From Asticcacaulis sp. AND118 (GTDB taxonomy: Bacteria > Pseudomonadota > Alphaproteobacteria > Caulobacterales > Caulobacteraceae): a DNA stretch of 64,000 bases. Below, one piece after another: positions 45,712 to 59,743 of the stretch; position 1 is the stretch's first letter; the number at the start of each line of letters is the position of its first letter. Below the pieces are notes generated by a model. It saw only the letters and a program-made list of their open reading frames with translations, ran no database searches and was not told the origin of the DNA. The stretch covers positions 1 to 64,000 of the forward strand of contig NZ_CP084911.1 in assembly GCF_020535245.1 (NCBI RefSeq), in the 5' to 3' direction. Made by a program: the position numbers and the translations under genes.

Positions 45712-45787
45712 ACAGAGATCGCGAGCCAGCTGTTAACAAGCAGCTTGATTGCACCAAATAAGGGCGAGGCTACGGCCTCGCCTTTTT
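45712..45787 (+). ncRNA. tracrRNA of the type II-C system
   Basis: CAGAGATCGCGAGCCAGC (45713-45730) is complementary to the 5' half of the CRISPR repeat at 16 of 18 positions, with one internal and one near-terminal mismatch. It is followed by a short AGCTG/CAGCT hairpin in the nexus position (45728-45745) and a terminator GGCGAGGC-TACG-GCCTCGCC with five T's (45763-45787). A consensus promoter lies directly upstream. Position between cas9 and the next gene, divergent from cas9, is usual for type II-C loci. The RNA looks intact although cas9 is not. Confidence 0.85.
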
Positions 45788-45897
45788 GTTTGCCCGATCG
45801 CGCTGAGTACCTCTGGTGATGATCGTCCCATCGGCGATGCAGGGGCCTTCCATCTGCGCGGTCGAAATTAAATTGTCTGGCCATTCAAATTCATTTT

Positions 45898-45914
45898 TTG
45901 TATACAATATACAA
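45898..45914. promoter_or_regulatory. Perfect palindromic operator upstream of GH127 gene
   Basis: TTGTATACAATATACAA has 7-bp arms TTGTATA/TATACAA around CAA, 26 bp before the GH127 start. It is almost the same as the site before the GH146-svx operon (9617-9633), 36 kb away, and the best example of the shared GTATA-N3-TATAC class. Confidence 0.75.
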
Positions 45915-45939
45915 GAATGATTTGCCCGAGGCACAGACC

Positions 45940-48810
45940 ATGATCCGCCCCTTTGCCGTTGACCGTTCCGACGCTCATATCTGCCGGAAACACTGCGCCT
46001 GTGTCGCCCGTCGCGGCTTCCTGTCGGGTGTCGCCGCCGGATCGGTGATCGGTGGATTGGGGCTGACCACGCAGGCGGTCGCCGACACAACCGTCGTCAA
46101 TCTGGCCAAGGTCGCCGTGCCTTCGACCTCCTTCATGTCGGGCGACGGCAAGCTGACGGCGCTCAATGACGGGGTTGCGCCGAAAAACTCCGCCGACAAT
46201 GCCGCCACCGCCTACGGCAACTGGCCCAGGACTGGCACGGAATGGGTTCAGTACGACTGGAGCCAGCCGGTCAGCACCAACAAGATCGATGTCTATTGGT
46301 GGATCGACGGGCAGGGCGTGGGCGCGCCGAAATCGTGCCGCCTATTGTACTGGGACGGCGCGGCCTTCGTGCCGGTAAAGAACGCCAAGGGTCTGGGCGT
46401 GGCCAAGGATCGCTTCAACACCACCACCTTTGATGAGGTCAGGACCGACAAGCTGCGTCTTGAGATCGTCTCGGACGGCAAGCTGTCGACCGGCGTGCTC
46501 GAATGGCAGGTCCATAGCGTCGGGCCCATCCCGGCCTTTGCCCCGGCAGTGGCGGCGGGCGTCGATCGCACCGTCATTCTGGGCGGCAAGACCTATCTGA
46601 TGGGCAAGGCCGAGTTCCTCAAAACAGGCCCGGAAACAGGCCATATCTGGCGCAAGATCTCCGGTCCGGGGCAGGTCAATTTCGCCAATGCGCTGGAGAC
46701 CGACACGACCGCGACCTTTTCCGCCCCCGGCGACTACGAGCTGGAGCTGGCCGCTCATTCCGACACCCGCGTCTCGACCTCGCGCATCCGCGTGCGGGCG
46801 CAGGCCGGTCCGCCGAAAGAGCGCCTCGACGTCGTCTATACCCGCCGCTACAGCCTCGACAGCCCGCTGTGGAACGCGCGGGCCAAGGCGCTGATCGTCA
46901 ACTGGATTCCCCACTGCATCGACTATTGCGAGCGCACCGATCTGCCGACGGGGCAGGGCGGTATCGACAACTTCATCGAGGCGGCCAAGGCCAATCGCGG
47001 CGAGCCGCACGCCCCGCACAAGGGCCTCGTCTTCTCGAACGCCTGGGTGCTTCAGACGGTCGAGGCCATGTGCATCGCGCTGATGGTAGATCCCAAGGGC
47101 GATAAGGAAATGATCGCGGCGCAGGCGAAGATGAAAGCGACGCTTGAACGCTGGATTCCGCCCATCATTGCGGCGCAGGAGTCGGACGGTTACCTGCAAA
47201 CCGCCAAGACCTTGGCCGCGCCGGGCGCATGGGACAAGCGCTGGGACCCCGCCCACCGCGCCGACCACGAAGGCTATATCGCCGGCTATTTCATCGAGTC
47301 GGCCATCAACCACTACACCCTGACCGACGGTCAGGACCTGCGTCTCTATAACGGCGCGAAAAAGCTGGCCGATTGCTGGGTCGCCCATGTCGGTCCGGGC
47401 AAGATCGAATGGTTCGACGGCCATCAGGAGATGGAGCAGGCGCTGGTGCGCTTCGGGCGCTTCGTCAATGACATGGAAGGTGGCGGGCGCGGCGATGCCT
47501 ATATCGCTCTGGCGCGCTTTCTGCTCGAATCGCGCAAGGGCGGACACGAATACGACCAAAGCCACCTGCCGCCCGAAAAACAATACGAGGCCGTGGGCCA
47601 CGCCGTGCGCGCCGTCTATTCCTATTCGGCCATGGCCGACATCGCGGCAGAAACCGGCGACATCGAATACCAGAGCGCGGTCATGTCGCTGTGGGACAAT
47701 ATCGTCAACCGCAAATACTACGTCACCGGCGGCATCGGGTCGGGCGAAACCGCCGAAGGTTTCGGGGCCGATTACAGCCTGCGCAACAATGCCTACTGCG
47801 AATCCTGCTCGTCGGCGGGCCTGATCTTCTTCCAGTACAAGCTGAACCTCGCCTATCGCGACGCCAAATACGCCGATCTGTACGAACAGACCATGTATAA
47901 TGCGCTGCTGGGGGCCACGGACCTTAATGGCACCAGCTTCGCCTACACCAATCCGCTGATCAATTCCGAACGCACGCAATGGCACGTCTGCCCGTGCTGC
48001 GTCGGCAATATCCCGCGCACCCTGCTGATGGTGCCGACCTGGACCTATGTGAAGGACAAGGCCGGCATCTACGTCAACCTGTTCGTCGGCTCGACCATCA
48101 TGGTCGACAAGATCGCGGGCACCGATGTCGAGATGGTGCAGAAGACCAACTATCCGTGGGAAGGGGCGGTGTCGATCACCGTCAACCCCAAACAGACCCG
48201 CACCTTCAGCGTTCATGTGCGCATCCCGAACCGCAAGACCAGCGCCCTCTATACGCTGACGCCAGAGGTGAGCGGATTCACCGGCTTCAGGGTCAATGGC
48301 AAGGCCGTAACGCCGAAGATCGAAAACGGCTACGCCGTCGTCACCCGCGAATGGGAAGCGGGCGACCGCATCGAACTGGAACTGCCGCTGGCCCCGCAGC
48401 GCGTCCATGCCGATGAGCGCATTGAGGCCGATCGCGGACGCGTGGCGCTGGCCTATGGTCCGCTGGTCTACAATGTCGAGCGCGCCGATCAGGCCTCTCT
48501 GGACAAGCCGCTGAGCGCCAAACCGGTCAAGGCGCAGTGGCGCGGCGACCTGCTGGGCGGCGTCATGGCGTTGACGGGGACTTGGCAGGACGGCTCGGCC
48601 ATGCTGGCGGTACCCAACTATGCGCGCATGAACCGCGTGGGCGAAACGGCTACTATTTCGGCCGGCGATCCGGCGGTGGAATACGCACCGGGCGCCATTG
48701 TCGACTATGCCCCCGGTGCGACGACACCGGCCCCGGATCACGCGGCTCCGAAACCGCGCAGCACACCGCGAGGCGTCGAATCCATCGTCTGGATGAAAGC
48801 GCAGACCTGA
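45940..48810 (+). CDS. GH127 beta-L-arabinofuranosidase with N-terminal F5/8-type module
   Basis: 956 residues from ATG at 45940, preceded by GAGG. A twin-arginine signal is clear (ARRGFLSGVAAG, about residues 23-34). Residues about 55-200 form a discoidin-like carbohydrate-binding module (EWVQYDWSQPV, then APKSCRLLYWDG) similar to that of the GH43 lipoprotein. The catalytic DUF1680 domain follows, with Glu-x-Cys in NAYCESCSSAGLIFF and the Cys-Cys pair in HVCPCCVGNIPRTLL. This is closer to the bifidobacterial HypBA1 pattern than the two GH146-type paralogues. HypBA1 releases arabinose from hydroxyproline-linked beta-L-arabinobiose. The gene is downstream of the tracrRNA terminator. Confidence 0.92.
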   Translation: MIRPFAVDRSDAHICRKHCACVARRGFLSGVAAGSVIGGLGLTTQAVADTTVVNLAKVAVPSTSFMSGDGKLTALNDGVAPKNSADNAATAYGNWPRTGTEWVQYDWSQPVSTNKIDVYWWIDGQGVGAPKSCRLLYWDGAAFVPVKNAKGLGVAKDRFNTTTFDEVRTDKLRLEIVSDGKLSTGVLEWQVHSVGPIPAFAPAVAAGVDRTVILGGKTYLMGKAEFLKTGPETGHIWRKISGPGQVNFANALETDTTATFSAPGDYELELAAHSDTRVSTSRIRVRAQAGPPKERLDVVYTRRYSLDSPLWNARAKALIVNWIPHCIDYCERTDLPTGQGGIDNFIEAAKANRGEPHAPHKGLVFSNAWVLQTVEAMCIALMVDPKGDKEMIAAQAKMKATLERWIPPIIAAQESDGYLQTAKTLAAPGAWDKRWDPAHRADHEGYIAGYFIESAINHYTLTDGQDLRLYNGAKKLADCWVAHVGPGKIEWFDGHQEMEQALVRFGRFVNDMEGGGRGDAYIALARFLLESRKGGHEYDQSHLPPEKQYEAVGHAVRAVYSYSAMADIAAETGDIEYQSAVMSLWDNIVNRKYYVTGGIGSGETAEGFGADYSLRNNAYCESCSSAGLIFFQYKLNLAYRDAKYADLYEQTMYNALLGATDLNGTSFAYTNPLINSERTQWHVCPCCVGNIPRTLLMVPTWTYVKDKAGIYVNLFVGSTIMVDKIAGTDVEMVQKTNYPWEGAVSITVNPKQTRTFSVHVRIPNRKTSALYTLTPEVSGFTGFRVNGKAVTPKIENGYAVVTREWEAGDRIELELPLAPQRVHADERIEADRGRVALAYGPLVYNVERADQASLDKPLSAKPVKAQWRGDLLGGVMALTGTWQDGSAMLAVPNYARMNRVGETATISAGDPAVEYAPGAIVDYAPGATTPAPDHAAPKPRSTPRGVESIVWMKAQT

Positions 48811-48893
48811 GCGAAGGCGCTTGCGTCTGCCTCATTGCCCTCTATGATCGGCCTCCATTTCGGAAGATCAGGCTGAAAGAGAAGGGGAATGAG

Positions 48894-49316
48894 TTGATCA
48901 ACGTGGAATCTCTGGCCAACCTGCCGGCCTATCTGATGTTTCTGGGGACGGGTCTCGTTGTCTGGCTGTTCGGCATAACCGCTTACCTGTGGGTGACGCC
49001 GATTCGCGAGCTGGAGGAAATCCGCAAGGGCAATATCGCGGTGGCCATCAACTTTCTGGCCGTCAGTCTGGCGCTCGCCCTGCCGATTCAGTCGGTCGGG
49101 CAATCGACCTTCAATGCCGGCGACATGATCCTGTGGGGCGGTATCGGCATCCTCTCGCAGATTTTGCTGCACCTGATCGTCCGTCTGTTCTGGAAAAAGC
49201 TCTATGCGCGCCTGACCGATCCCGCCAATGAGAAGGGCTGCATCGCCGCGGCTCTGGCCCTGTCCGCCCTCAGTCTGGTCGTGGGCATGTTGAACGCCTC
49301 GGCCCTGTCCTATTGA
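48894..49316 (+). CDS. DUF350 inner membrane protein (YjfL-like)
   Basis: 140 residues if read from TTG at 48894, which has AAGGGG 7 bp upstream. The nearby ATG at 48889 is out of frame and stops at once; GTG at 48903 is an alternative. Four hydrophobic helices are visible (YLMFLGTGLVVWLFGITAYL, AVAINFLAVSLALALPI, LWGGIGILSQILLHLIVRLF and the C-terminal one), which is the DUF350 layout. The order DUF350, DUF1190, glutathionylspermidine synthase-like equals the E. coli yjfL-yjfM-yjfC operon. Function in the family is unknown; an envelope-stress or polyamine link has been suggested by context. Confidence 0.82.
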   Translation: MINVESLANLPAYLMFLGTGLVVWLFGITAYLWVTPIRELEEIRKGNIAVAINFLAVSLALALPIQSVGQSTFNAGDMILWGGIGILSQILLHLIVRLFWKKLYARLTDPANEKGCIAAALALSALSLVVGMLNASALSY

Positions 49317-49329
49317 TGCGGATCGAACC

Positions 49330-50040
49330 ATGACCACGCACAATTCCACCAAGGCCTATCGCGCCGGTTATCTGGCCAGCCTGAATCGCCGCAAGGCGCG
49401 CTGGGTCGGCGTGCTGGCCGGGACCGTGTCGGCACTGGCCATGTTGTCGGCCTGCGACGCGCCGCAACCCGCCGCACCCCCTCCGCCGCCGGCGACCGAA
49501 CAGATGAGCGTTTACAAGACGCTGGACGAGTGTAAGGCGGCGCAGGACGACGACAAGCTGTGCGAGACGGCCTTCGCCGAGGCCTGGCAATGGCAGGAAC
49601 AGCAGCCGGGCTATACGGCGAAACAGCAGTGCGAGGCCGAGTACGGCGTCGGCAATTGCGAAAGCCGCGCCAATCCGTCAGGCGGTAGCTGGTTCGTGCC
49701 GCTCATGGCCGGTTTCATGATTTCCAGTGCCATGAACCGCATGTCGCAGAACCAGTATGTGCGCGAACGCGAAAGGGGCGGGCATTCCGGGGCCTATCCG
49801 GTCTATGTCAGCCGCCGCGGCGATGTCTCAAGCTACGGCGCGGGCGGGTTGCGCCCAATGGGCTATCGGGTCTCGCCCACGACGGACACATTGCCGGCGA
49901 ATATGGAAGTACAGCGCGACCCCTCCGGTCGCGGCTATGCGGCGCGCGGCACCTATGGTTCGTCGGACAACCGCTATCAGGCGTCTTCGCGGGGCGGCTT
50001 CGGCAAGTCGTCGGTCTCGCGCGGCAGTTGCTGCGGCTAG
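49330..50040 (+). CDS. DUF1190 lipoprotein (YgiB/YjfM-like)
   Basis: 236 residues. An unusual cytoplasmic lead of about 25 residues precedes a hydrophobic stretch ending in LSAC, a lipobox-like site, then a Pro/Ala linker. DUF1190 features follow: VYKTLDECKAAQ with paired cysteines, CEAEYGVGNCES, and SWFVPLMAGFMISSAM, very like E. coli YgiB. The C-terminus is Ser/Gly/Arg-rich (SRGGFGKSSVSRG) and ends in CCG. It starts 13 bp after the DUF350 gene and ends 5 bp before the YgiC-like gene, so all three are co-transcribed. Confidence 0.88.
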   Translation: MTTHNSTKAYRAGYLASLNRRKARWVGVLAGTVSALAMLSACDAPQPAAPPPPPATEQMSVYKTLDECKAAQDDDKLCETAFAEAWQWQEQQPGYTAKQQCEAEYGVGNCESRANPSGGSWFVPLMAGFMISSAMNRMSQNQYVRERERGGHSGAYPVYVSRRGDVSSYGAGGLRPMGYRVSPTTDTLPANMEVQRDPSGRGYAARGTYGSSDNRYQASSRGGFGKSSVSRGSCCG

Positions 50041-50045
50041 AGCGC

Positions 50046-51248
50046 ATGGAACGCTGTCTGGTCCCATCGCGCCCGAACTGGCAGGCGCGCGTCGAAGCAG
50101 AGGGCATGCTGTGGCACACGGCAGGCGATGTACCCTACTGGAGCGAGGGCGTGGTCTACCGCTTCACCGAGGCGGAGATCGAGGCGATCCACGACGCGAC
50201 CGAGGCCTGTCATCAGATGGCTCTGGCCGCCGTCGGGGCGATTATCGCCGGTGGGGAACTGCCGAGCTATGGCTACGATGCCGAGGCCATCCGGTTAATC
50301 GAGCATAGCTGGCTGACAAATGAGCGCGACATCTACGGCCGCATAGATTTCGCCTATGACGGCTCAGGCGCGCCGAAGATGCTGGAATATAATGCCGACA
50401 CCCCGACCAGCCTGCTCGAAGGCGCGGTCGTCCAGTGGACGTGGCTGACGGACACCGCAGGGCCGGGGGCCACGAACCAGTATAACGACATGCACCGGGC
50501 GCTGGTCGAGCGCATGCGGGCGTTAAAGGCGGAGCGCGACGCGGGCCTGCTGGGCGTCCGACAGCGTCAGGCCGTCCTGCACGTCAGTTGCGTCTTCCCC
50601 CATGACGAGGATACCGGCACGGTCGCCTATATCGAGAGCGTGGCCCGCGAGGCCGGCCTTGAGGTCAGCTTCGTTCCCATTGATCAGATCGGTTTCAGCG
50701 AAGCCGAGGGTGGTACCTTTGTCGATCAGGACGATGTGCCGATCCGTCTGTTGTTCAAGCTCTATCCGTGGGATTGGCTGCTGGCCGACGATTACGGTCC
50801 AAGGCTTGTCGATGCCGTATTGAAGAACAATATCCGCCTGTTCGAGCCGGCGTGGAAGATGCTGCTGGCCAACAAGCTGTTGATGGTCAAGATGCGGGAG
50901 CTGTATCCCGACAGCCCGTACCTTCTCGATACCCGGCGCGGCGAAGAGGCCTTTCGGGCGGCCGGACAGGCCTTCGTGCGCAAGCCGGCCCTGGGGCGCG
51001 AGGGGCAGAACGTCTCCGTCTTTCGCGTCGGAGACGCGTCCGCCGCCGAGCAGACGGAAGGCAATTATGGCGACAACGTCTTTGTCTATCAGGCCTTCGC
51101 CAGCCTGTTCCACGATGACGATTCAGGCACCTATGCTTTGATCGGAAGCTGGGTCATCGGCGGAGAAGCGCAGGGCATGGGCATCCGCGAGAGCGACCAC
51201 GCCATTACGGATGATCGCTCGCGCTTCGTGCCGCATCAGTTCGCTTGA
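50046..51248 (+). CDS. Glutathionylspermidine synthase-like ATP-grasp protein (YgiC/YjfC)
   Basis: 400 residues from ATG at 50046. It resembles the C-terminal synthetase domain of glutathionylspermidine synthase. Recognisable parts are MLEYNADTPTSLLEGAVVQW near residue 115, the FKLYPWDWLLADDYG segment near 240, and the FVRKPALGREGQNVSV and NVFVYQAF stretch of the ATP-grasp near 310. E. coli YgiC and YjfC, the closest relatives, are ATP-grasp ligases with no demonstrated glutathionylspermidine activity, so the true substrate is open. It is last in the DUF350-DUF1190 operon, and a terminator follows at 51328. Confidence 0.9.
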   Translation: MERCLVPSRPNWQARVEAEGMLWHTAGDVPYWSEGVVYRFTEAEIEAIHDATEACHQMALAAVGAIIAGGELPSYGYDAEAIRLIEHSWLTNERDIYGRIDFAYDGSGAPKMLEYNADTPTSLLEGAVVQWTWLTDTAGPGATNQYNDMHRALVERMRALKAERDAGLLGVRQRQAVLHVSCVFPHDEDTGTVAYIESVAREAGLEVSFVPIDQIGFSEAEGGTFVDQDDVPIRLLFKLYPWDWLLADDYGPRLVDAVLKNNIRLFEPAWKMLLANKLLMVKMRELYPDSPYLLDTRRGEEAFRAAGQAFVRKPALGREGQNVSVFRVGDASAAEQTEGNYGDNVFVYQAFASLFHDDDSGTYALIGSWVIGGEAQGMGIRESDHAITDDRSRFVPHQFA

Positions 51249-51327
51249 ACGTAATACCCCATAGTATCCGGGACAGGCTATATATTATTTCTCATAATCT
51301 TTATTATGCGAATTATAGTGGCGCGTA

Positions 51328-51365
51328 AAACGGCCCGACCGTTGCGCCGCCGGGCCGTTTCGCAT
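51328..51365. terminator. Intrinsic terminator between YgiC-like gene and czcA
   Basis: AAACGGCCCG/CGGGCCGTTT (51328-51337 with 51351-51360) with an inner GC-rich loop, between convergent genes. Confidence 0.82.
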
Positions 51366-51377
51366 CACACGCGTTCG

Positions 51378-55794
<4,417 letters not shown>

Positions 55795-55798
<4 letters not shown>

Positions 55799-57087
55799 CG
55801 GGCGGCCTCCGCGTCCGGCAGCAGGGCGACCCACTTGCCGCTCAGGCGGTCGCGCTTCGTTTGTTCGATCTGGAATTGTTTCAGCACCTCAACGCGCCGG
55901 GCTTTCGCGGCCATCAGCGTGTCCTGCGCGCCAATGACATCGCGATAGGTGAACCCACCGCGCGCAAAGCCTTCACGCACCTGCGCCACGGCTTTTTCGG
56001 CCAGCGGAATTACCTCGGCATCGATACGCCGCACCTCCTGCGCCAGCGCGTTCATGCGAAGCGTGGCGGCGGCGATGTCGCGCTCGCGGAAGCGTTCGGC
56101 GGCCTCTATATCGGCGGAAGCGGCCTCGGCTTCGGCGCGGCTACGGTCGATATTTCCCCGATTGTCGTTGAAGCGGTTCAGGGGAATGGAGCCGCCGACC
56201 AGAAACGCCACCGAGCCGTCGGCGCGGAAATGGCGGATGCCGGCCGACAGCGTCGGGTCCTGCACGCGGCGGGTGTTTTCGACGCGGATTTGCGCCGTCG
56301 AAGCGCGCTGACGGGCGCGCAGAACGTCGATGTCCGGCGTCGCCGTCAGGGTCGGCTCAAGGGTGGCCGCGCCGGTGTTTTCCAGCGCCGCCGCATCGAG
56401 CACGAAATCCGCCCCGCCACCCCACAGGGCTGCCAGTTGCCGCTTCAACTGACGCGCCGTCGCCTCGGCCTGATCGCGCGCGATGCGGGCACTGGCGACG
56501 TGCGCATCGGCCAGCGACCCGGCGAACAGGGGATCGCGCGCGGCGCTGACGCGGCGGCTGATTTCTGCCTGAGACTGTTCGGCCAGCTTGAGGCGTTCGC
56601 GCGCCACGCCGATTTCGGCCTCGGCGGCGACAGCTTCGATCCATAGCGACTGGGCCGCGTTCATTGCCGCCCAGGTGCGGGCGCGGCCTTCGGCGCGGAC
56701 CAGCTCTTTTTCAGCCGCTGCCGCTCCGACGCGGGCTTCGCGCTTCGATTTGCGCTCCAGTGTCTGCTGATAGGTCAGGGTAAATTCGGTCGCATTCAGG
56801 CCGTTATAAGGGCTGGAGCCAAGGAAGTTCTCGGCCTCTATGCCCACACTTGGGCTCGGACGCACACCGGCCTGACGGATGCCGGCGTCGGCGGCCTCCA
56901 GACGACGCTGTGTCGCTGTCTGCGTCGGGTCGGCGCGCCCGGCGCGGGTCATGGCCTCGGCCAGAGATAAGGGTGTCGATTGGGCAAACGCCCAATGGGG
57001 AGCGGCCAGCGTCAGGCAAGCCGCCAGCACACTCGCATAGGCGAGCGGGCGCGCAGCGCGGAGACCGCGCATAGGGGGGAAATACAT
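55795..57087 (-). CDS. czcC: CzcC-type outer membrane efflux factor
   Basis: 430 residues with a signal peptide ending near HWAFAQ. Two TolC-like repeats with long coiled-coil helices are visible (EAENFLGSSPYNGLNATEFTL; later GIRHFRADGSVAFLVGGSIPL and the LNRFNDNRGNIDRSRAEAEA segment). This matches CzcC/CnrC proteins. It is first in the czcCBA unit and overlaps czcB by 4 bp. A small His-rich exported protein is encoded 68 bp upstream in the same direction. Confidence 0.9.
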
Positions 57088-57155
57088 GAAATCCTCACGT
57101 GAAAGGTTCGGATAAACGGCGCACGAAGCGCCGTTCAGACGTCAGTCGAAACCGT

Positions 57156-57566
57156 TCACGCGCGAGGCGGCTGGAAGGGAAGATCGGGGGTCAGATCAAC
57201 CAGCGGGTGCGCTACGCCCGGACGCAGATCGATGAGCGCCATGTTGAGCACGAACGCGCCACCTGCGCCACTGGCGGCAAGCCCCTGAGACACTTCGCTG
57301 CTGTTGTGGTGATGGTGATGGACCGCCAGCCTATCGCCGGCCGTCGGTTCGCCGCTCGTCAGGTGCCCATGACAAGAGGCGCTTGTTTCGGAACAGCTTA
57401 CCATCCATCCGCCGTCGGCCAGCAATCGGTCGCCAACGGCCTGATGCTCGAAATTATGCACCCGCGCCTGCGCCGAGGCGAAACCGGCCATCACCACAGC
57501 CACCATGCAGAGCAAGGTGCTGAGGGTCATCAGGCGAGCCAGCCATGGGCGAGACGTATCGGGCAT
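57156..57566 (-). CDS. Small exported His-rich protein upstream of czcCBA
   Basis: 136 residues from ATG at 57566 with a long hydrophobic N-terminus (LMTLSTLLCMVAVVMAGFASAQA). The mature part has two cysteines (MVSCSETSASCHGH) and a run of five histidines (AVHHHHHN). It sits 68 bp upstream of czcC on the same strand. Small periplasmic His-rich proteins (CzcI, CnrX-like and others) at the head of metal efflux operons bind or sense the exported ion, and this one may play the same part. No family is recognised; an alternative upstream start at 57605 cannot be excluded. Confidence 0.72.
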   Translation of the reverse strand: MPDTSRPWLARLMTLSTLLCMVAVVMAGFASAQARVHNFEHQAVGDRLLADGGWMVSCSETSASCHGHLTSGEPTAGDRLAVHHHHHNSSEVSQGLAASGAGGAFVLNMALIDLRPGVAHPLVDLTPDLPFQPPRA

Positions 57567-57712
57567 GAAGACAGCGTATCCTCTCTGCACGCGAACATAC
57601 GACAAGCGTCAGCCCTTTGAGAAGGCGTTATTTTATACTCTGAGCAGAGAGGACCGGCCTGTATCATAGCATCGCAAATATCTGTATTCGCGATCGGTTC
57701 GCGGTCTACAGG

Positions 57713-58027
57713 CTAATGGCGTAGCCGCGATATGGGCTCCGACAGCTTCAGCGCCGCGTGCGTATGGCCGTATTCCGCCTCGGCTGCCGCATCGACGAAG
57801 GCGTCGAAAACGTCGGCCAGAACCACCTGATGGGCCGCAAGCGCTTTCAGCATCTCACGGACATAATAGCCGATCACCGCCATGGCGTAATCGGTTCGGC
57901 CGTCGATCTGACTGGCGATGATCTCGACCAGTTCCATCTCGGCTTCTTCGTAAGGCATTTCCTGACGCGAGAAGGCGCAGAGCGTGGCGCCTACCGTGCG
58001 TTCGATCAACGACGGATGTGTTTGCAT
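57713..58027 (-). CDS. Small helical protein of unknown function
   Basis: 104 residues from ATG at 58027 (no good ribosome site, so the start is uncertain). It is acidic and largely helical: EEAEMELVEIIASQID, then YAMAVIGYYVREMLKAL and DVFDAFVDAAAEAEYG. No signal peptide, membrane helix or known motif is visible. It lies between czc genes and serS, downstream of the serS terminator. I do not recognise a family. Confidence 0.65.
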   Translation of the reverse strand: MQTHPSLIERTVGATLCAFSRQEMPYEEAEMELVEIIASQIDGRTDYAMAVIGYYVREMLKALAAHQVVLADVFDAFVDAAAEAEYGHTHAALKLSEPISRLRH

Positions 58028-58110
58028 AGGGCTCACTCGATGACGATCGATGAGCCTAGCGTTATTTAAAGTAAAAAATCCATCGGGAGGGAAATTAACC
58101 ACCCGGAAAA

Positions 58111-58148
58111 GACGAACAAACCCGGCGATTTGCACCGGGTTTTTGTTC
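58111..58148 (-). terminator. serS terminator
   Basis: On the minus strand ACCCGG-N9-CCGGGT (58135-58140 with 58120-58125) is followed by TTGTTCGTCTTTT directly after the serS stop at 58149. T's on the other side could make it work in both directions. Confidence 0.8.
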
Positions 58149-59588
<1,440 letters not shown>

Positions 59589-59607
59589 GGAACGGTCCTG
59601 TAGTTAA

Positions 59608-59739
59608 GCCCCCTCCGGCGCGACTGGCGCGCCACCTCCCCCGCTTCGCCGAGGCTCGCAAGGGAGTATGAGGGGACGGAATCTCCTCCCCTGCTTTAGC
59701 GGGGGAGGTGGCGCGGCGCAAGTCCGCGACGGAGGGGGC
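59608..59739. repeat. Palindromic repeat pair between serS and tatC
   Basis: Two inverted copies of the unit also found at 31888-32024. The left copy runs from 59608 (GCCCCCTCCGG) inward and the right copy ends at 59739 (GGAGGGGGC). Both contain GGGGGAGGTGGCGCG or its complement. It sits in the gap between tatC and serS and may serve as a transcription barrier or mRNA stabiliser. Confidence 0.82.
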
Positions 59740-59743
59740 GAAA

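Noticed and set aside
57099..57620. Plus-strand frame opposite the His-rich small protein
   Set aside because: The minus-strand frame has a signal peptide, a His run and operon context; the plus-strand one has none.
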